Assembly (NCBI GenBank): GCA_030704615.1
Contig: CM060734.1
Span: 25,232,001 to 25,296,000 of the forward strand
Origin: Takakia lepidozioides
Lineage: Eukaryota > Streptophyta > Takakiopsida > Takakiales > Takakiaceae
Length of the DNA stretch: 64,000 bases
Direction of reading: 5' to 3'
The translations under genes were made by a program, and so were the position numbers. Below the pieces are notes generated by a model, which worked only from the letters and a program-made list of their open reading frames with translations, was not told the DNA's origin and searched no databases. Positions 12,230 through 24,303 of the stretch are shown here, piece by piece (position 1 is the stretch's first letter; every line of letters begins with the position of its first letter).

Positions 12230-15200
12230 TCACCCAGTTGTCAACCTGCGGCCTCGAGCTTGACTCAGGCAGTTGTCTGCCTGTCGCACAATGTAAATCT
12301 GGTCACCAAACTCACTACCATAAACATCTTGGTTACGATGCCATGTCCACAGTGCATGGCTTGAGTTCACCACCTGCATCTCTCCCACCCCTCAGCATTT
12401 GACAGAGCATCATACAGTAGAAGATCTTTGCTGGAAAGGAAGCATTCAACCACATCTGATCCTCAATTCAATGACCACTAGTGCTAAACTTGGTATATAT
12501 TAGACTTGACCTATCTTGTCAGAAATGTGGTATTTAGGAGCATTCTACACTTGCAGAACCTTTTACAATACTATTCCACAAGGTCCCATTCACCAATTTG
12601 TTGCAGTTAGGATTGCACTAACATTTTGTATACAATCATTGAGGCAGGAAGCTATTGTCTGAACTAACTTTAACAAACAAATGCTCAATGAATGGATGCT
12701 CTGCTAAAGAAATATAACACAACTCCAAACTAGATGCCTTGACAAACATCCTGCTACAGTCACTTGGCTGCAAATAGTGCCTCTTCGGATCATGGATGAG
12801 AGTTTACTTCCAAAATGCCATGGCCGAAGCTGCTCTCTCGAAATGCACTCCACTCAGGTTGCCTGTCCCAGCAAAACTGACCAGCAGCAGGCCTTGATGT
12901 GAAATTGACGGGACAAAGTTCACCATATTCAGGGGTGTTATCAGTGGGCTTAGGGCACTGGCCAACATCATCTGCATGTGTGATGTCAATCTCCTCAATG
13001 TTACCGCCATCACCCACTGTTATGTACACAGGGCCACATGCATCCAGATTGTAATTGTAGACCCGGTTCGATCGCTCATATGCATGCACCTGGTTATCCA
13101 TGCCCACACCATGATTTCTTCTCAAAGGTCAGAGCATTACTAAAGAGCGAGAGCTTAGTTTTCCAGTCCTAGATCTCACTTAATCAATGCAGTCACCCTC
13201 AAGTCCCCATCCATCATTTATGAACTAAGGGCCATCCAGAAAAGTTACCCGACCTGCCATCCTTCATTCTCTACAAAGGAGTAGAGAGCATTCTTTCACA
13301 ATCAAGTGCATGGTATGAAGCTTGGAGCTGTACCCCCCTACATCTTTCTGCCCACCTGTCTGTAGGAGCCTCCCTCCCCCTCCCTTCTCCCCACGTCAAT
13401 TGTCTACAACTACAAGATGACAGAAAATGCAGTCTAGTTATGGATTCTCTCCCCTGCCAAGAAGTTCGGTCTAAGAAGAGCTGGGACTAAGATTGGCATT
13501 CTTTATCAACCTTATCTTTAATTTATATCAAAGCATCTGCTAGTCTCCTTCTCGCCCTTACAAGCTCTAGGCAAGCACAAAGGTTGGTTATGACCAATGT
13601 TCCCTCACATGACCAGATAAAACGAGGTCGACACCGTGTGAATACAGTAGATCCTCCATCTGTAGCCTCATGCACTCCACCTCCCGGTAGTGTGAGTTAT
13701 AACTGTTATACCATGGAGGATGCCATGCAGCAATTAGCCATGGGGTACAGTGCGGTCCACGCTAAGCAAGTCGTTCTGCAGCCATGCAAACTGTGCTCCT
13801 GGTCCCTCCCAACTCACTTCCATTAGCACTCTCTTACAAGTGGATGAGGTTTCTAGCAGCCCTGGACTTGTATACTTGAGATATAACAAAAGTAAGTCTT
13901 CAGACACACTAGAAACTACTAACAATTACCAACTGGTGCCCAACCTGGGGGGCAGGGGCTGAAAAGCTGAGGAGCACATGCGGATCTACCCAACTAGTAA
14001 AGCTCTGAATAGGTGACAAACTCATTTGTTACAACTGCTACAAATTAGGATGGCGACTTCGAGTTCTGGGAAACTGTTGGCTGATGTACACCCTACATGT
14101 ACAGAATTGTAGGTTAAAAGCTCGACCATACTCAATCCAAACACCAGCGTTATTTAGTTGGACCAATCTGCTGGTTTACAGATGACATCAATCCCATGCA
14201 TCCAAAGACCAAGTTCACCCACCTGTTCTGTTGTAGTCAATATAACCCCCAAGCATAATGAAGTGAATGCCCCCTGCATTGAAGGAGTAGTAGAGACTGT
14301 TATTAGATCCACTCTCTTCTGAGGGAGCTGCGAAACGTGATTTATAGGCAACAAATGTGGCCCCTTCAGCCTGAGGCTCAATTTCATGGTTGCCTTCAAT
14401 CACCAAAATTGGCACAGTCGACGTCAAAGGTTGCAAGAGCTGATTTTCTACACTTTTGAGACTAGAGCGACAAAATTCAATTTCCCCTCAATTTTCAGCC
14501 CCAATAAGGTCCAGTGTATCTAGGGACTGTCCAAAATTCACAAGATCCCCCTTCCAGAGGATATAGACTTGCAAAACATTCAACGAATACGTTTAGCATT
14601 CCTCAAAATTGAACAACAAGAACAACTCTGACAGCACACAGAGAAGTGCAAGCAAAGATGAAAGCCAGAGAGAGAGGGCAGAGATATACCTAGCCCATTC
14701 ATCCCAGTGAGGCTGGTAGGTCTCCCCGATAGGTGCACATGAATAGCACGATGACCCAACTCCAGTTGTCAAGTACTGATTGGCATAGCTCAAGTCCCCC
14801 AGTATCAGCAACATTGTTGGGTTGTTGTGAAGGATGTGATCAACTGTGGTGGTTGAATTGTATGTAAGCCCCAGATCTCCAACAACGGCAATGCGCGCTG
14901 GATATGCATTTGGGGCAGGGAGAGGGAGAGTGGTGAAGGTGTGCTCTTCACTCATCATGTTTAGTGAAGGATCTCCGCAGCTAAGTAGTACTGTGTGCTG
15001 GGAAGCAGCCCTAGTGATAAAATACAGTGTTAGTATCAATGAGTGCCACCAGTAACTCAATATCATGAGACCAGCAAGTCCTGCACAAGAGCTTGCTGCT
15101 CTCTCTTCCCAGCTTCCCATCAAAGAAGTCAAGAGTCCTACAGTAAAGTCTACTTGGTTCAAGTACCACAATCTGCTCTGACATCACTCTAGCATTCTTT

Positions 15201-16357
15201 CCTATATACTTTGCGGAGGACTTTCTGCAGCGTGGCCAGTAGGCATGGCCAGATGTGCAATCCCTCAGACACAAAGGTCTCTTCAAAGTAGGGCTGAGCA
15301 GGTACAAGCTGATTAGTAACAGATCCAGGGATTGCAAAGATTGGGAATGTCTTGCAAAAAAAGTAAGGAAAATCTGGAACGAGCCGAAACAGCCATAGAA
15401 GTAGAATCTTCCAGTTGTCATCCCGCTAGCATTGAATGGTGTACCTCCTACTCATCCAAGATGCCTGTATGGACCTCATCTCTCCTAACACTCCCGAGCA
15501 TCCAAGGCCCTCACAAACCTGGTGTGTTGAGTGTGGACATGTTTAAATCCTAGTCCTGAAGATCTTTGTTTTGATTTCCCGGTCTCCGAAAAGTGTTATG
15601 CAATTTCACTGTAGGAAGAAGAGGACTCCCCATGCCCAGGCTGTAATGGACCAAACTGCTGATAGGATTTGGATGGAGGATCCTTTTGTGATGTTATGTT
15701 GGAGGGTAACTTAGACGGCAAATGCAAATGCCTGATTTATGTCCAAGAGAAAGAAAGAAAGCATGGAAGACATCCATTCCGAACGCGGGAACTTGGGGAC
15801 TCTGTATGCAACACATTAACCCTAGAGAGCAACGGTACCCCACACGTTGCACAGAGATGAGTGGCTGGCAGGCTGCTGGTGGTGTGTAATGGCTCACATC
15901 CTTTTTCTGTTCCTCTTAAAGTAAAGCATACATTGGGTACAGTCTCCAGGGGAGAATCCATGTTGTTATGCATCCCTGCCAACCATACAGGATGTTGTCT
16001 GCAAGTCCTCACTCAGTTAAATTGAACCCGTTTACTTCCAAATTACAAGTCGCATAAACCAAGAAGAGGGAGAGGTAGTATGAAATTCAAGATTGAAATT
16101 ACCCAACGTCCTTAACTGCGTTACTAATGGAAGACTGGAAAGGTTTGAGAAGTAAAGAGGAGCACCTGTGAGGCGTGCATGGTGAATAATGCCCGATGTG
16201 TAATTGAGCAGGCCCGGATAAGGATACAGCTGATTATAAACCAGCGATGTACCCTGCGTGGAAAGGCTGTAGTTGCCCGATTGTGTTCCATACTGTACCA
16301 CAGTGGCCACGGAGGTGGGGTCTAATGGGGTCACCGTTGGGCCTATCTGCGCATCCC
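12230..16357 (-). CDS. purple acid phosphatase (plant PAP15-like), 5' end missing
   Basis: Metallophosphoesterase that would hydrolyse phosphate esters, normally secreted or vacuolar. Six exons on the minus strand join with consistent phase: 16166-16357, 14690-15010, 14223-14461, 13609-13798, 12808-13089 and 12230-12373 (stop TGA). All five purple-acid-phosphatase motif blocks are visible: VVGDLG, LGDLSYANQY, EGNHEIE, AAWHPPWYNSY, and SGH|VHAYER split across an intron. The tail GDQIYIVRQ is typical of plant members. The N-terminal exon carrying the signal peptide and the usual WISW segment was not found upstream to 17.4 kb. Two single-base deletions break the frame: near 14983-14986, where YYYSCGD is expected, and near 13746, where RTVTPW is expected. 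Adding one base at each restores intron phase, so these may be assembly errors or an early pseudogene. The start of the third exon is the least certain; the acceptor at 14461 keeps phase but adds several residues. Confidence 0.9.
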
Positions 16358-17461
16358 CTACACTTCACACAGTTTAATCACTGTCTTAAGCTCTATCTAT
16401 CTCTGTGTGTTCTGGTCCATTCCGTCTGTGTCTCATTTAACTACATAGTTCTGAGATGGGCCATACTAAGCAAATATTGACATTTTCCAATGGTTTGAAC
16501 ACGGTTTTCTGTCCCCCAAGCTCTTGCCTTACAACCAAGACTACTTTTCCGTATGCTTCCGTCCCCATTCTGTTGCAAGATCTAAATGATGTCCAAAACT
16601 TCTACCCATAGTGATAGGCTGAAAGGTTCCAATGTGGTGGGAATTGGCGCCCCCTGGGCATTAATCATATCTAACACTGTGATTGTCGCACACAACCACC
16701 ACTTGAATTTCATCACAGGTGAGCCTTTCATTGACCCCATGTCTCTTCGCTCAGGTACGGAATCCTGGTACTATCCCTTTGCTCAATATCCAGGACTGGG
16801 CACTTTCAGACAAAAAGGAAGAGACTCTTCAATTTATGTTTCCATGCGTGTCGATCTCCGTTCTCCTCATATGCGCTCGGTGATGGCCCTGGCAGCTCTG
16901 TCCCTCTCAATCCAAGCAAAGAGAGGATCTGATTGTGGTCTGACAAGCTATTGTGCTTCTGCCTTCCATCATGTATGGCATAAAGGCTATCTATCAGGAC
17001 CCATATGTGGCAAACCTCCCCAGACGAGTAAAGTTCGGACTACAAGGACGTGTAGAGTGTTTCACGATATCTGGAGTCCGGCAGCAACCAGCAGTCCACC
17101 AGTCAGCTAAAGAATGCTCTCATGACCGCAACTCTGGTAGGTATGCTCCACAGAAGATCCGAGAGTCATACACTGGCAATCAATGCAGAATTTCGCCTCA
17201 TCGAATGCAATCAAGCATGGAGTTGTCTGTGTGGGCCCCAGGGATGCATTGCCTTTGAGAAAAGCAAGGAAGCATTCTCGGGCATATGCTTCAGAATCCA
17301 GACTTGAAGAAGACGCGGAGCGTGAGCAACGGTCAGAAGGATGTACCGATACGTCTGCACAGGTCTATTCGTCTATTCTCTGTTTCCTCAGCGCCCACCG
17401 GCTGTATCTGGTGAAGGCACCGTTTGTTGTTTGAATGTTTGAACACTTCTTGGAGCTTCAC
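16358..17461. other. region upstream of phosphatase exons, nothing assigned
   Basis: A plus-strand frame at 16586-17110 (174 codons) and overlapping frames to 17434 match nothing I know. I looked on the minus strand for the missing phosphatase N-terminus and did not find it. Confidence 0.4.
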
Positions 17462-18889
17462 TGCCGTACTTACCTAGCTTATTAGCCACTTCCGCGCCTA
17501 CTAATTAATAAAAATGAAATATTATTAGGCAGATTCGTTTTTATTATTTAGGCACCTCACCTAAGTAATTTCCAAACATTAGGCATGTATTACAGTCGAC
17601 CCTGGATAAATGTTATCTCCTTTTTTGTTATGTCACCCTCAATGTTATGAAATAGTTGCTCTGTAAAAATTTACACTTGAAAATGGCATGACGAGCATTA
17701 CAAACATGCAATATCGAGGATGATGATATTCCTCACCTTAACCCTTAAGTTCCCAAGCCCTTTTTTGACTTTTTACCAATTTTGGTACCGTAGTAAATTG
17801 CCCCTAAAAACCTACCAAAAGTCATCCAGAGATTCCAGCCTTATAGCAATGGGCCCAGCTCATTTATGCATGACATACCAAAAAATGAGCCAAGTCCACA
17901 GTGGAAATTGTGAGATTATAGCGTTGGCCCGGACCTCAAATATGAGGTCCCAAAGAAAAAGTGAGAAAAAAATTGGTTTGACCAAATCAAAACCTAGCTT
18001 TATCCAATTTTGCTTGCCCCAAGACCCACCATTTCCAAATCAATAGTGGAGTGGCTATGACCCCCACTAAATTGCAGGTCCAACTGATTTTTTCACCTAT
18101 GCTTGCTATGCATGCAATTACATGGGGGTTGAAATCTCAAAATTGACAAGAGAAAATGTGCCTCCATATGAAGTAATTTTTTTTCTACAAAATTTTTAAA
18201 AGCCAATGGTGGATGTGTGCATGTAATGCTCACACACCACAAGGTGAAGTGCTTTTTCTAAAATTGCTAATTTTCTGCCAAAAATGGCCTTTGGAGTGCA
18301 ATCTGTTTTGGGCTTGTTTACCTGCCACATCAGCGGTCAACAAGCCCTTTTCAAGCCCCAAAACGTAGATGAGAGATCTAAGATATTTTTTCTAGGTCGT
18401 AGCTTTTGTTTTTTTTTAATTTTGTTTTTTGCATCATACTCTAGACAAATCCCTTGTCATTAAAGCTTCAGGAGTGGCCCCATCAGATTAGATCTGCAAA
18501 AATTATGTCCAATTGCAAATTCAAAGTGACCCAATTCAGGTCGCTTGGGAACTTAAGGGTTAACATTCTCAGATTCAGAAGCTTCACATGAGATAGGTGA
18601 TGAGACTTAGGAGGATATAGTTGCATCAATGCAGGGCCCTTTGGAAGTTGTGTGGACATGTACTTTTAAATAGTAGGTATTTTTGCCATTTTTTGGACTT
18701 TAAATAATACAATTTAGGCATTTTTTCCACATATTTGGACATTTTGGTATTTTTCATAATTTTCAAGCAATTAGGCACTTCTCAAGAATTCTTACCAAGT
18801 TTTAGGCACATTTTCCAAAAATGTACTAAATTTAATTAGGCACTTGATTTTGAATTAATTATTGCCTAATAAGCTAGGTGAGTACGGTA
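17462..18889. mobile_element. TIR element with GCCTAA subterminal motifs
   Basis: The left end CCGTACTTACCTAGCTTATT (17464 on) and the right end AATAAGCTAGGTGAGTACGG are inverted repeats with one mismatch over 22 bp. TTAGGC motifs lie inside both ends, like the MITEs at 69, 4286 and 5758. About 1.43 kb including a second, nested element at 17738-18563. No transposase seen. Confidence 0.75.
17738..18563. mobile_element. nested piggyBac-like MITE
   Basis: TTAA at 17738-17741 is followed by CCCTTAAGTTCCCAAGC. The exact inverted complement, GCTTGGGAACTTAAGGG followed by TTAA, ends at 18563. TTAA target sites and CCC-starting termini are the known signature of piggyBac elements. The 818-bp interior has no transposase, so this would be a non-autonomous copy. 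It sits inside the element at 17462-18889. Confidence 0.75.
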
Positions 18890-19111
18890 TTGAACTCAAG
18901 ATTGTTTTTGTTTATGTTTTACACTTTTAAGAGAAGGGGAAGGGAGCCTTGGTGTCAAAAATAACAGAGTCATAGAGCCATGAGCACAAATTTGAAAGTT
19001 CTCAGCACATTCTCATTTAGCCATAATATATCCTATGGATATTCCTAGAACATGTGGAATATCCTTTTATGTTCACCAAAACATGCTCACCCCTTACCCA
19101 ACCTCGTCGCT

Positions 19112-19345
19112 TTTTTTTTTTTTTCTTTTTTTTTAAAGGAAAGGGAAACACACCTGGGAGCGACAGCTCACAAATCAGGCCCCTTAGTAGTGAGAGGAGA
19201 AAATAACCTCTTTCATTTATACGCCATGGAGGCGAATGAGTGGGACACCACCCAGGAACCATACCACGCGCGTCAGTAGCAAGATGTGACCCCAGAATCA
19301 TCTGGGTGGCACTCAGTGCACTTAACCAACCGAGCTACTAACTGT
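19112..19345 (-). mobile_element. tRNA-derived SINE with A-rich tail
   Basis: Read on the minus strand, the head begins GTTAGTAGCTCGGTTGGTTA, an A-box-like segment. A later CTACTGAC (plus strand 19272-19279) can pair with the initial GTTAGTAG as an acceptor-like stem. The element runs to an A-rich tail, seen as a T-rich run at 19112-19135 on the plus strand. The B-box is degenerate, so it is probably an old copy. Confidence 0.55.
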
Positions 19346-19402
19346 TGGTCTTCCTTATCTTTGTCATGCTCCATGTTACTGTACTTTCAAATCAAATGAT
19401 AT

Positions 19403-20770
19403 TTGATAAACTGCCCCATTAAGTCAGTCCCAAAAATCACTCAAAGCTGGAACAACGATACAGGGAGCTCTCATTCAGACTCCAAGAAGTCGCGGGGTCC
19501 GGATGCTCAAGAGACACCAAGACGCATGGAAATTGCTAGCTCTCCCGGCACGCCACAACTATGGCTGGGCCACCCCACACTGAAGCTGCGAACGACACGG
19601 AGCTGCCAGTTATTACAGAGACAAGGTCGTCGTTTGAACTCCAAAATCCACGAGCTGCGCTTTTGTCTCAAAGCGTTTCTGCACGTCCCCCAACTTCTCT
19701 TCCAAGCAGCGAGATCAGACGGGAGGGAAGGACGATTCTACCCGCTAACCCAGCTTCCCAAAGGCACCAAAATAGACCCTGAATCAGGCCTCCCAGCAGA
19801 GCCTTATCACATCATGATCCGCTTTGACCGAGACACGGAGATGCCCAAGGAGCAAGCCCTCTATCGGGCCAAGAAACGTTTCGAGGAAATGAACATCCCT
19901 CTCAGATCCAGAATGTACTCTCCTATTATGGCCTACTCTAAACACGCCAGCCAACTATGGTCGGGTCTTCTCAAAGTCGAATTACTGCACCCCTCCACGG
20001 ATGGTCTAGCGTTGCTGAAGGGAGACCGCCCCTTTGTAATGCAGATCATGGCATCAGGAGTATTAGCACAAGGTAAAGTGGAGAGGCCGTTTGACCTCCT
20101 CGCCTCATCGGATTACCTGTCACTTTACATGATAAGCGAAGCCCTTGAGGGCACGATTGGCAGCAAGCTCACCATGCACCTTATTATAGAGACTTACACA
20201 CATGGGGACAAATTTGAAATTCTCTACGTTCACAAGGCTAGCCCGGAATCTAAGTACTGTTTTATTTACCTGGCAGCTGATGACACCAAGCAGAGAATGC
20301 TGGTTCAAGGGGTCCGTGTTGGACACACATTGATCAAACCTCAACTCCGAATCCGAAAGACCAGCCATGACGGGTATCTCTGCAACACCCCAGGAAGCGG
20401 TCGCTGAACAAGATGCTCTGACACTGATCGTGAAGGGCCTGAACCCGCTGCACTCTCAAGCAGAAATAGAGGCCGCTCTCTCTTCGGCAAAGACAACATC
20501 CTGCAGCTATATTTCAACAGAGTCACTCCAACCGAGAAGAAAAAACACACTGGTATGGTCCTCATAACCTGCAAAAACCCGAGTATCTATACACAGTGGT
20601 GTCATAAGCCACATATACTGGTAATTGATCGCCACATCAAGTTCGAGCCGCACTCCAACGAAATCCTTGAGCGACTCGGGGTTGCCAACATAAATCAGGC
20701 TCTGGCAGATACCGTCAATTCACTTAGCATCAAGTCTATCTCGAGTACTAAGCAGATGACGATACTATGA
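19403..20770 (+). pseudogene. LINE ORF1-like region, degraded
   Basis: An open frame to 20407 gives a 334-residue product with PYHIMIRFDRDTEMPKEQAL and later GDKFEILYVHKASPESKY. An overlapping frame continues from 20367 to 20770, with IVKGLNPLHSQAEIEAALS followed, after a frame change, by RNA-recognition-like sequence ending in KQMTIL. I do not recognise the domain with certainty. Calling it ORF1 rests on position, next to LINE endonuclease and reverse transcriptase remnants in the following 6 kb. The start is uncertain and frame changes indicate decay. Confidence 0.45.
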
Positions 20771-22150
20771 TGTCCGAGATAGATAAAAGGCTAGAGGCGC
20801 ATGGTATCTCTATCAAGACCGACATCAAGGGCGACTTGGTGGCTAGGGTCACCTCCACCATTGCAGCACAACAGGAAGAGAACCATTCATGATCACTCTA
20901 CAGGATACAATCACCAAAAACCTTGGAGCCAATTTGGCTAACTTTTACAACCATGCCAACTTGGTGCTCGACAAACTGCCTCCACCCCCTGGTATGATTA
21001 ACCTCCCTGCAGGCCATGGTGACCCAAGCAACACGACAGGTATGCAGACCGGGAGTTACAAGCCAATGGCCCTAATCGAGCTTCAGCGCATTGATCCGCC
21101 CCGGGGGACCTGGGACCTCTGCAAGCTCACTATGGGCTAAAGCACCCAACACCGCGTCACCGGCCCCCCAGCTTACTCTTATCAACAGCTCGGCTACGGG
21201 CATCTCCCCTGTGTTTACCGATGCTACCAATGCGTAAACAAACGGCAGGCACTCTCAAAACGGCCGCAAGTCAAGTATCACTCTACACCTACCAGCAGTC
21301 AGCTTGCTCTCCCAACATGCGGATACCCTCATTACTCTTTCTACTCTCTCTTTTGCTGACCTTGCATGGTCTCTATGTACTCTCCCCCGCATCTAAACAA
21401 TACCAAAGTTGTGTCCCCCAAACTCCACTACTCCCTGTCTGTTTGCGCAATGCTTGTCACCACCAGTCTACAATCCCTGACTATGCTCTCCACCTCTATC
21501 GCTACTTCTGTCTTCCTGAGCTCTCAGATACACACAACTACACACTACTCTCTCACTCGCGCGGACACGATCAACGCTGTCACTCTCCCACACCGTTTGC
21601 TGTAATACAAAAATTCCTAATCTCACCTACCTGCAATCCAAATTCAAAATACACCAGTACTCGATGCACCCCCATCCTCCCGCCGTCGCCATCTGGCAGT
21701 TCATGACCGCCACCTCACACACTCATTGTACCCTCACCCCCTGCTCACCCGCGCTCATTCATCCATCCACTGTACTTCATCCATCTGGACAGAACCCACC
21801 CACCTGCCACCAAGTTCATCCATCTGGACAGTATTCACCCACCCACCACTGAGATCATCCATCCACCTGATACCATACACGGCCCTTCATCCGCTGCAGA
21901 CTGCCACCCTCCCCCTTGTAGCAGAGCCCCCTTTACACAAACAAATGAATGAACTTCATCCACATCCACTGCCCAAAAATCTACTCATGCCCATCCCCCT
22001 ACCCACACAGCTACATACACACCACTACCAAGTGGCAGTGTCTAACCTCCACTACATCCATACTTTACACACACAACCCCCCCCCCCGGGGTCATCCTGC
22101 CCACTCACCCACACCTCCTCTAGTTATCATCCGCCCGTCAAAACAATCAT
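20771..22150 (+). other. low-complexity tail of the ORF1-like region
   Basis: Pro/His/Thr-rich frames run through repeated CATCCATCTGGACAG and CCACC words, for example at 21770-21850. This could be the C-terminal and linker part of a LINE ORF1 or simply a C-rich repeat. No domain recognised. Confidence 0.35.
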
Positions 22151-22445
22151 CCATAAATAGTAGGATGGTCCGGCTGTGCTTCCAGAGGTGTGGAATACTT
22201 GTAGTATGGCGTTCGGAATGAGGTCTGGGCATGGGGCCTTAGAGCGGGATAACGCTTTTAGGCAAGAGTGATACAGGTCTATCATGAAGAGGTCTAAAAT
22301 ACGGTCGGCGGAGGAGCCTCGCTTTTCTAGTGAGAAGCCATCTAGATCGTGCCATGGGTAGTGTTTGACTTTGCAAAGGCAGAGAGAGAGAGAGAGAGAG
22401 GACTCCGGCCGAAGCCGGCGTAACTAAGAGCCACTTCGTCTTGCG
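22150..22445 (-). pseudogene. LINE reverse transcriptase N-terminal fragment
   Basis: Minus-strand translation contains CLKALSRSKAPCPDLIPNAI, the conserved first reverse-transcriptase block of non-LTR elements (KAPGPDGIP in most LINEs). It ends abruptly near 22150, where plus-strand sequence begins, marking a rearrangement breakpoint. An (AG)n run lies at its upstream side (22380-22403). Confidence 0.6.
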
Positions 22446-22741
22446 GCTACTGCCCCCTTTCGGGGGTGGGCCTTATAAAAGAAGGGTGTCATGTGGGACA
22501 CCAGGTGACTGTAGAAAATAGGGGAGTCGGTGGTACCATTGGGGACCTAGGGTGCGATTGAAGCGCCGGATTCCAATTGGCGTTTGTTGGTGATAATAGC
22601 TGTGAGTGAACGGAGTGCCGTGGTATAAATTGCTTTGAAGCATTTGTGGATGGGAAGAATGGGAATTTTGAAGTTATCGTGAATGTCACCTCGAGTACCA
22701 GCGGTGATGACGGTTAGCGGGCCGGTTTTCCAGCCACGTCT

Positions 22742-23242
22742 TCAGATTGCAAGGAGAAGCGGTGCATATTTTTGACATTTTTCTAGGATTGAGTCGTTGG
22801 GGTATCGATCATGACAAAATGTGAATTCAATGAAATGAATGGTGAATTGTGGTGATGGTGAGGTGGGTGGTGGAGTGTTAATGGGTAGGCCTTGTACAAG
22901 AAGTATGTCCAGACAAAGCCTAGCGGGGCATGAGCATGGTGAACGGGTACATATGCATGGTAGCAGCCACGGTGGCACAGTGTGGTCGGGCGGCCGACCT
23001 TGGTAGGTGTCAGCGTTCAGGAGCGAGAACCATCGGGTTTCAGCATGTTTGAGAAAGAGTTTATGGAGATGCCAGACTGCTTGGTTATGTTGTGTGATAT
23101 GAAGGTCATGTATGATCGGGTGCGTACATTGGCTGAGGAGATGTGGCCAAGTGTCACAAGCTTGGTGAGTGTTTGAACATAATGGACAATATGGGGATGG
23201 GAACAGATGTGGCCAGAAGATGTGTTTGAGCTGGTGGCCCAT
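22742..23242 (-). pseudogene. LINE C-terminal zinc-knuckle-like segment
   Basis: A 166-residue frame contains CPLCSNTHQACDTWPHLLSQ followed by Cys-Thr-His-Pro, the CxxC...H...C arrangement found at the C-terminus of many LINE ORF2 proteins. It lies downstream of RNase H-like sequence on the same strand. Confidence 0.6.
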
Positions 23243-23576
23243 GTATTGGGCGTATCTGAATTTGAATGTTTGTTGGATTTATGCGTCAGTGGTAACTTTG
23301 GTTAGCCAGAAATGATTTGAGAGTTTATGGTGCAATACATTGGATTGAGTCCATTTTTGGATGTGTACTTTGGTATGGCTGATGGAAGCTGTAGCTTGTT
23401 TATTTGCTTCTCTGGTCAGAGTGGTCAGAAGGTTTCGGACTGGTCTAGGTGCAGGGGGGTCCGGGACGGGGTGTATAAACCAGAAGGGGTGGGTGTGGGC
23501 GATGTGGATAGGGTTGTTCGTGGGTTCAGCTGTGGGTTGGGAGGCGCCGTGTTGAGCGAGTAGGTCTGCCTTCTCA

Positions 23577-23951
23577 TTACCATGAATGCCAGTGTGCGAA
23601 CGGACTTTGAGTAGATGGAACTGGCCGTTCGGACGATGGCGGCAATGAGATTGCGGTCGAGGTGATGATGATGGGAAGAAGGGTGGGAGATGTGGTTTCG
23701 GATAAGATATAGAGAGGTGAGGCTATCAGTGAAGATATAGTATTGGGGGGGGGGGAGGTATCAAGTAGGGAGAGAGCGTCGTGGATAGCCATGAGCTCAG
23801 CTCTTAGAATAGTGGCAGGGCCATGGAGCCGGAGGGCAACACCCCGACCGCTGCCGGCGTGATAAATTCCATACCCTGCATTAGGTTTGGTGAGGGATCC
23901 ATTAGTGTAGTGTGAGTTTGCCGGGGGATACTTAAGGGTGGTGTTTTGCAT
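23577..23951 (-). pseudogene. LINE RNase H-like domain
   Basis: The frame contains YTNGSLTKPNAGYGIYHAGS and ILRAELMAIHDALSLLD, matching the first two conserved blocks of retroelement RNase H. The first catalytic Asp (usual YTDGS) is Asn here, which argues for an inactive copy. A frame change follows in the third block. Confidence 0.65.
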
Positions 23952-24303
23952 ATATATTGGGAGGATGGGGGGAGGGGGTGTTGTTGGTATTACCTGGGGG
24001 GGGAGGGGGCGGTTGCGCCATGCCCCAGGTTTTGTTTGTTTTAATCCGGGGAGATGTGGTGGTTATGTTGGTGTGGGGGGTTATATCTGGGTAATGGATG
24101 GTGGCCTTCATTTTATGAGTTGTGGTTAGCAACTGTTCAAGCTGGTGAAAAAAATGTGTCGGTATGTCTGTATGGAGGGGGTGTTGGACGTGTAGAATCA
24201 GAGTTAGGGTAGGTTCTTTCTGTTTGAGGTACTTGGGAAGAGGAGGGGTATGAACATATTTAAGCTGATTTGGGTCAATTGTGGCGAGTAGATTGACTCA
24301 TCA

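Noticed and set aside
16586-17110. 174-codon frame upstream of the phosphatase as a separate gene or its N-terminus
   Set aside because: It is on the opposite strand and matches nothing I know; the minus strand of the same stretch does not show the phosphatase N-terminal pattern.
21221-22160. 161- and 144-codon Pro/His-rich frames
   Set aside because: Low-complexity CATCC/CCACC repeats explain them; kept only as a tail of the LINE-like region.
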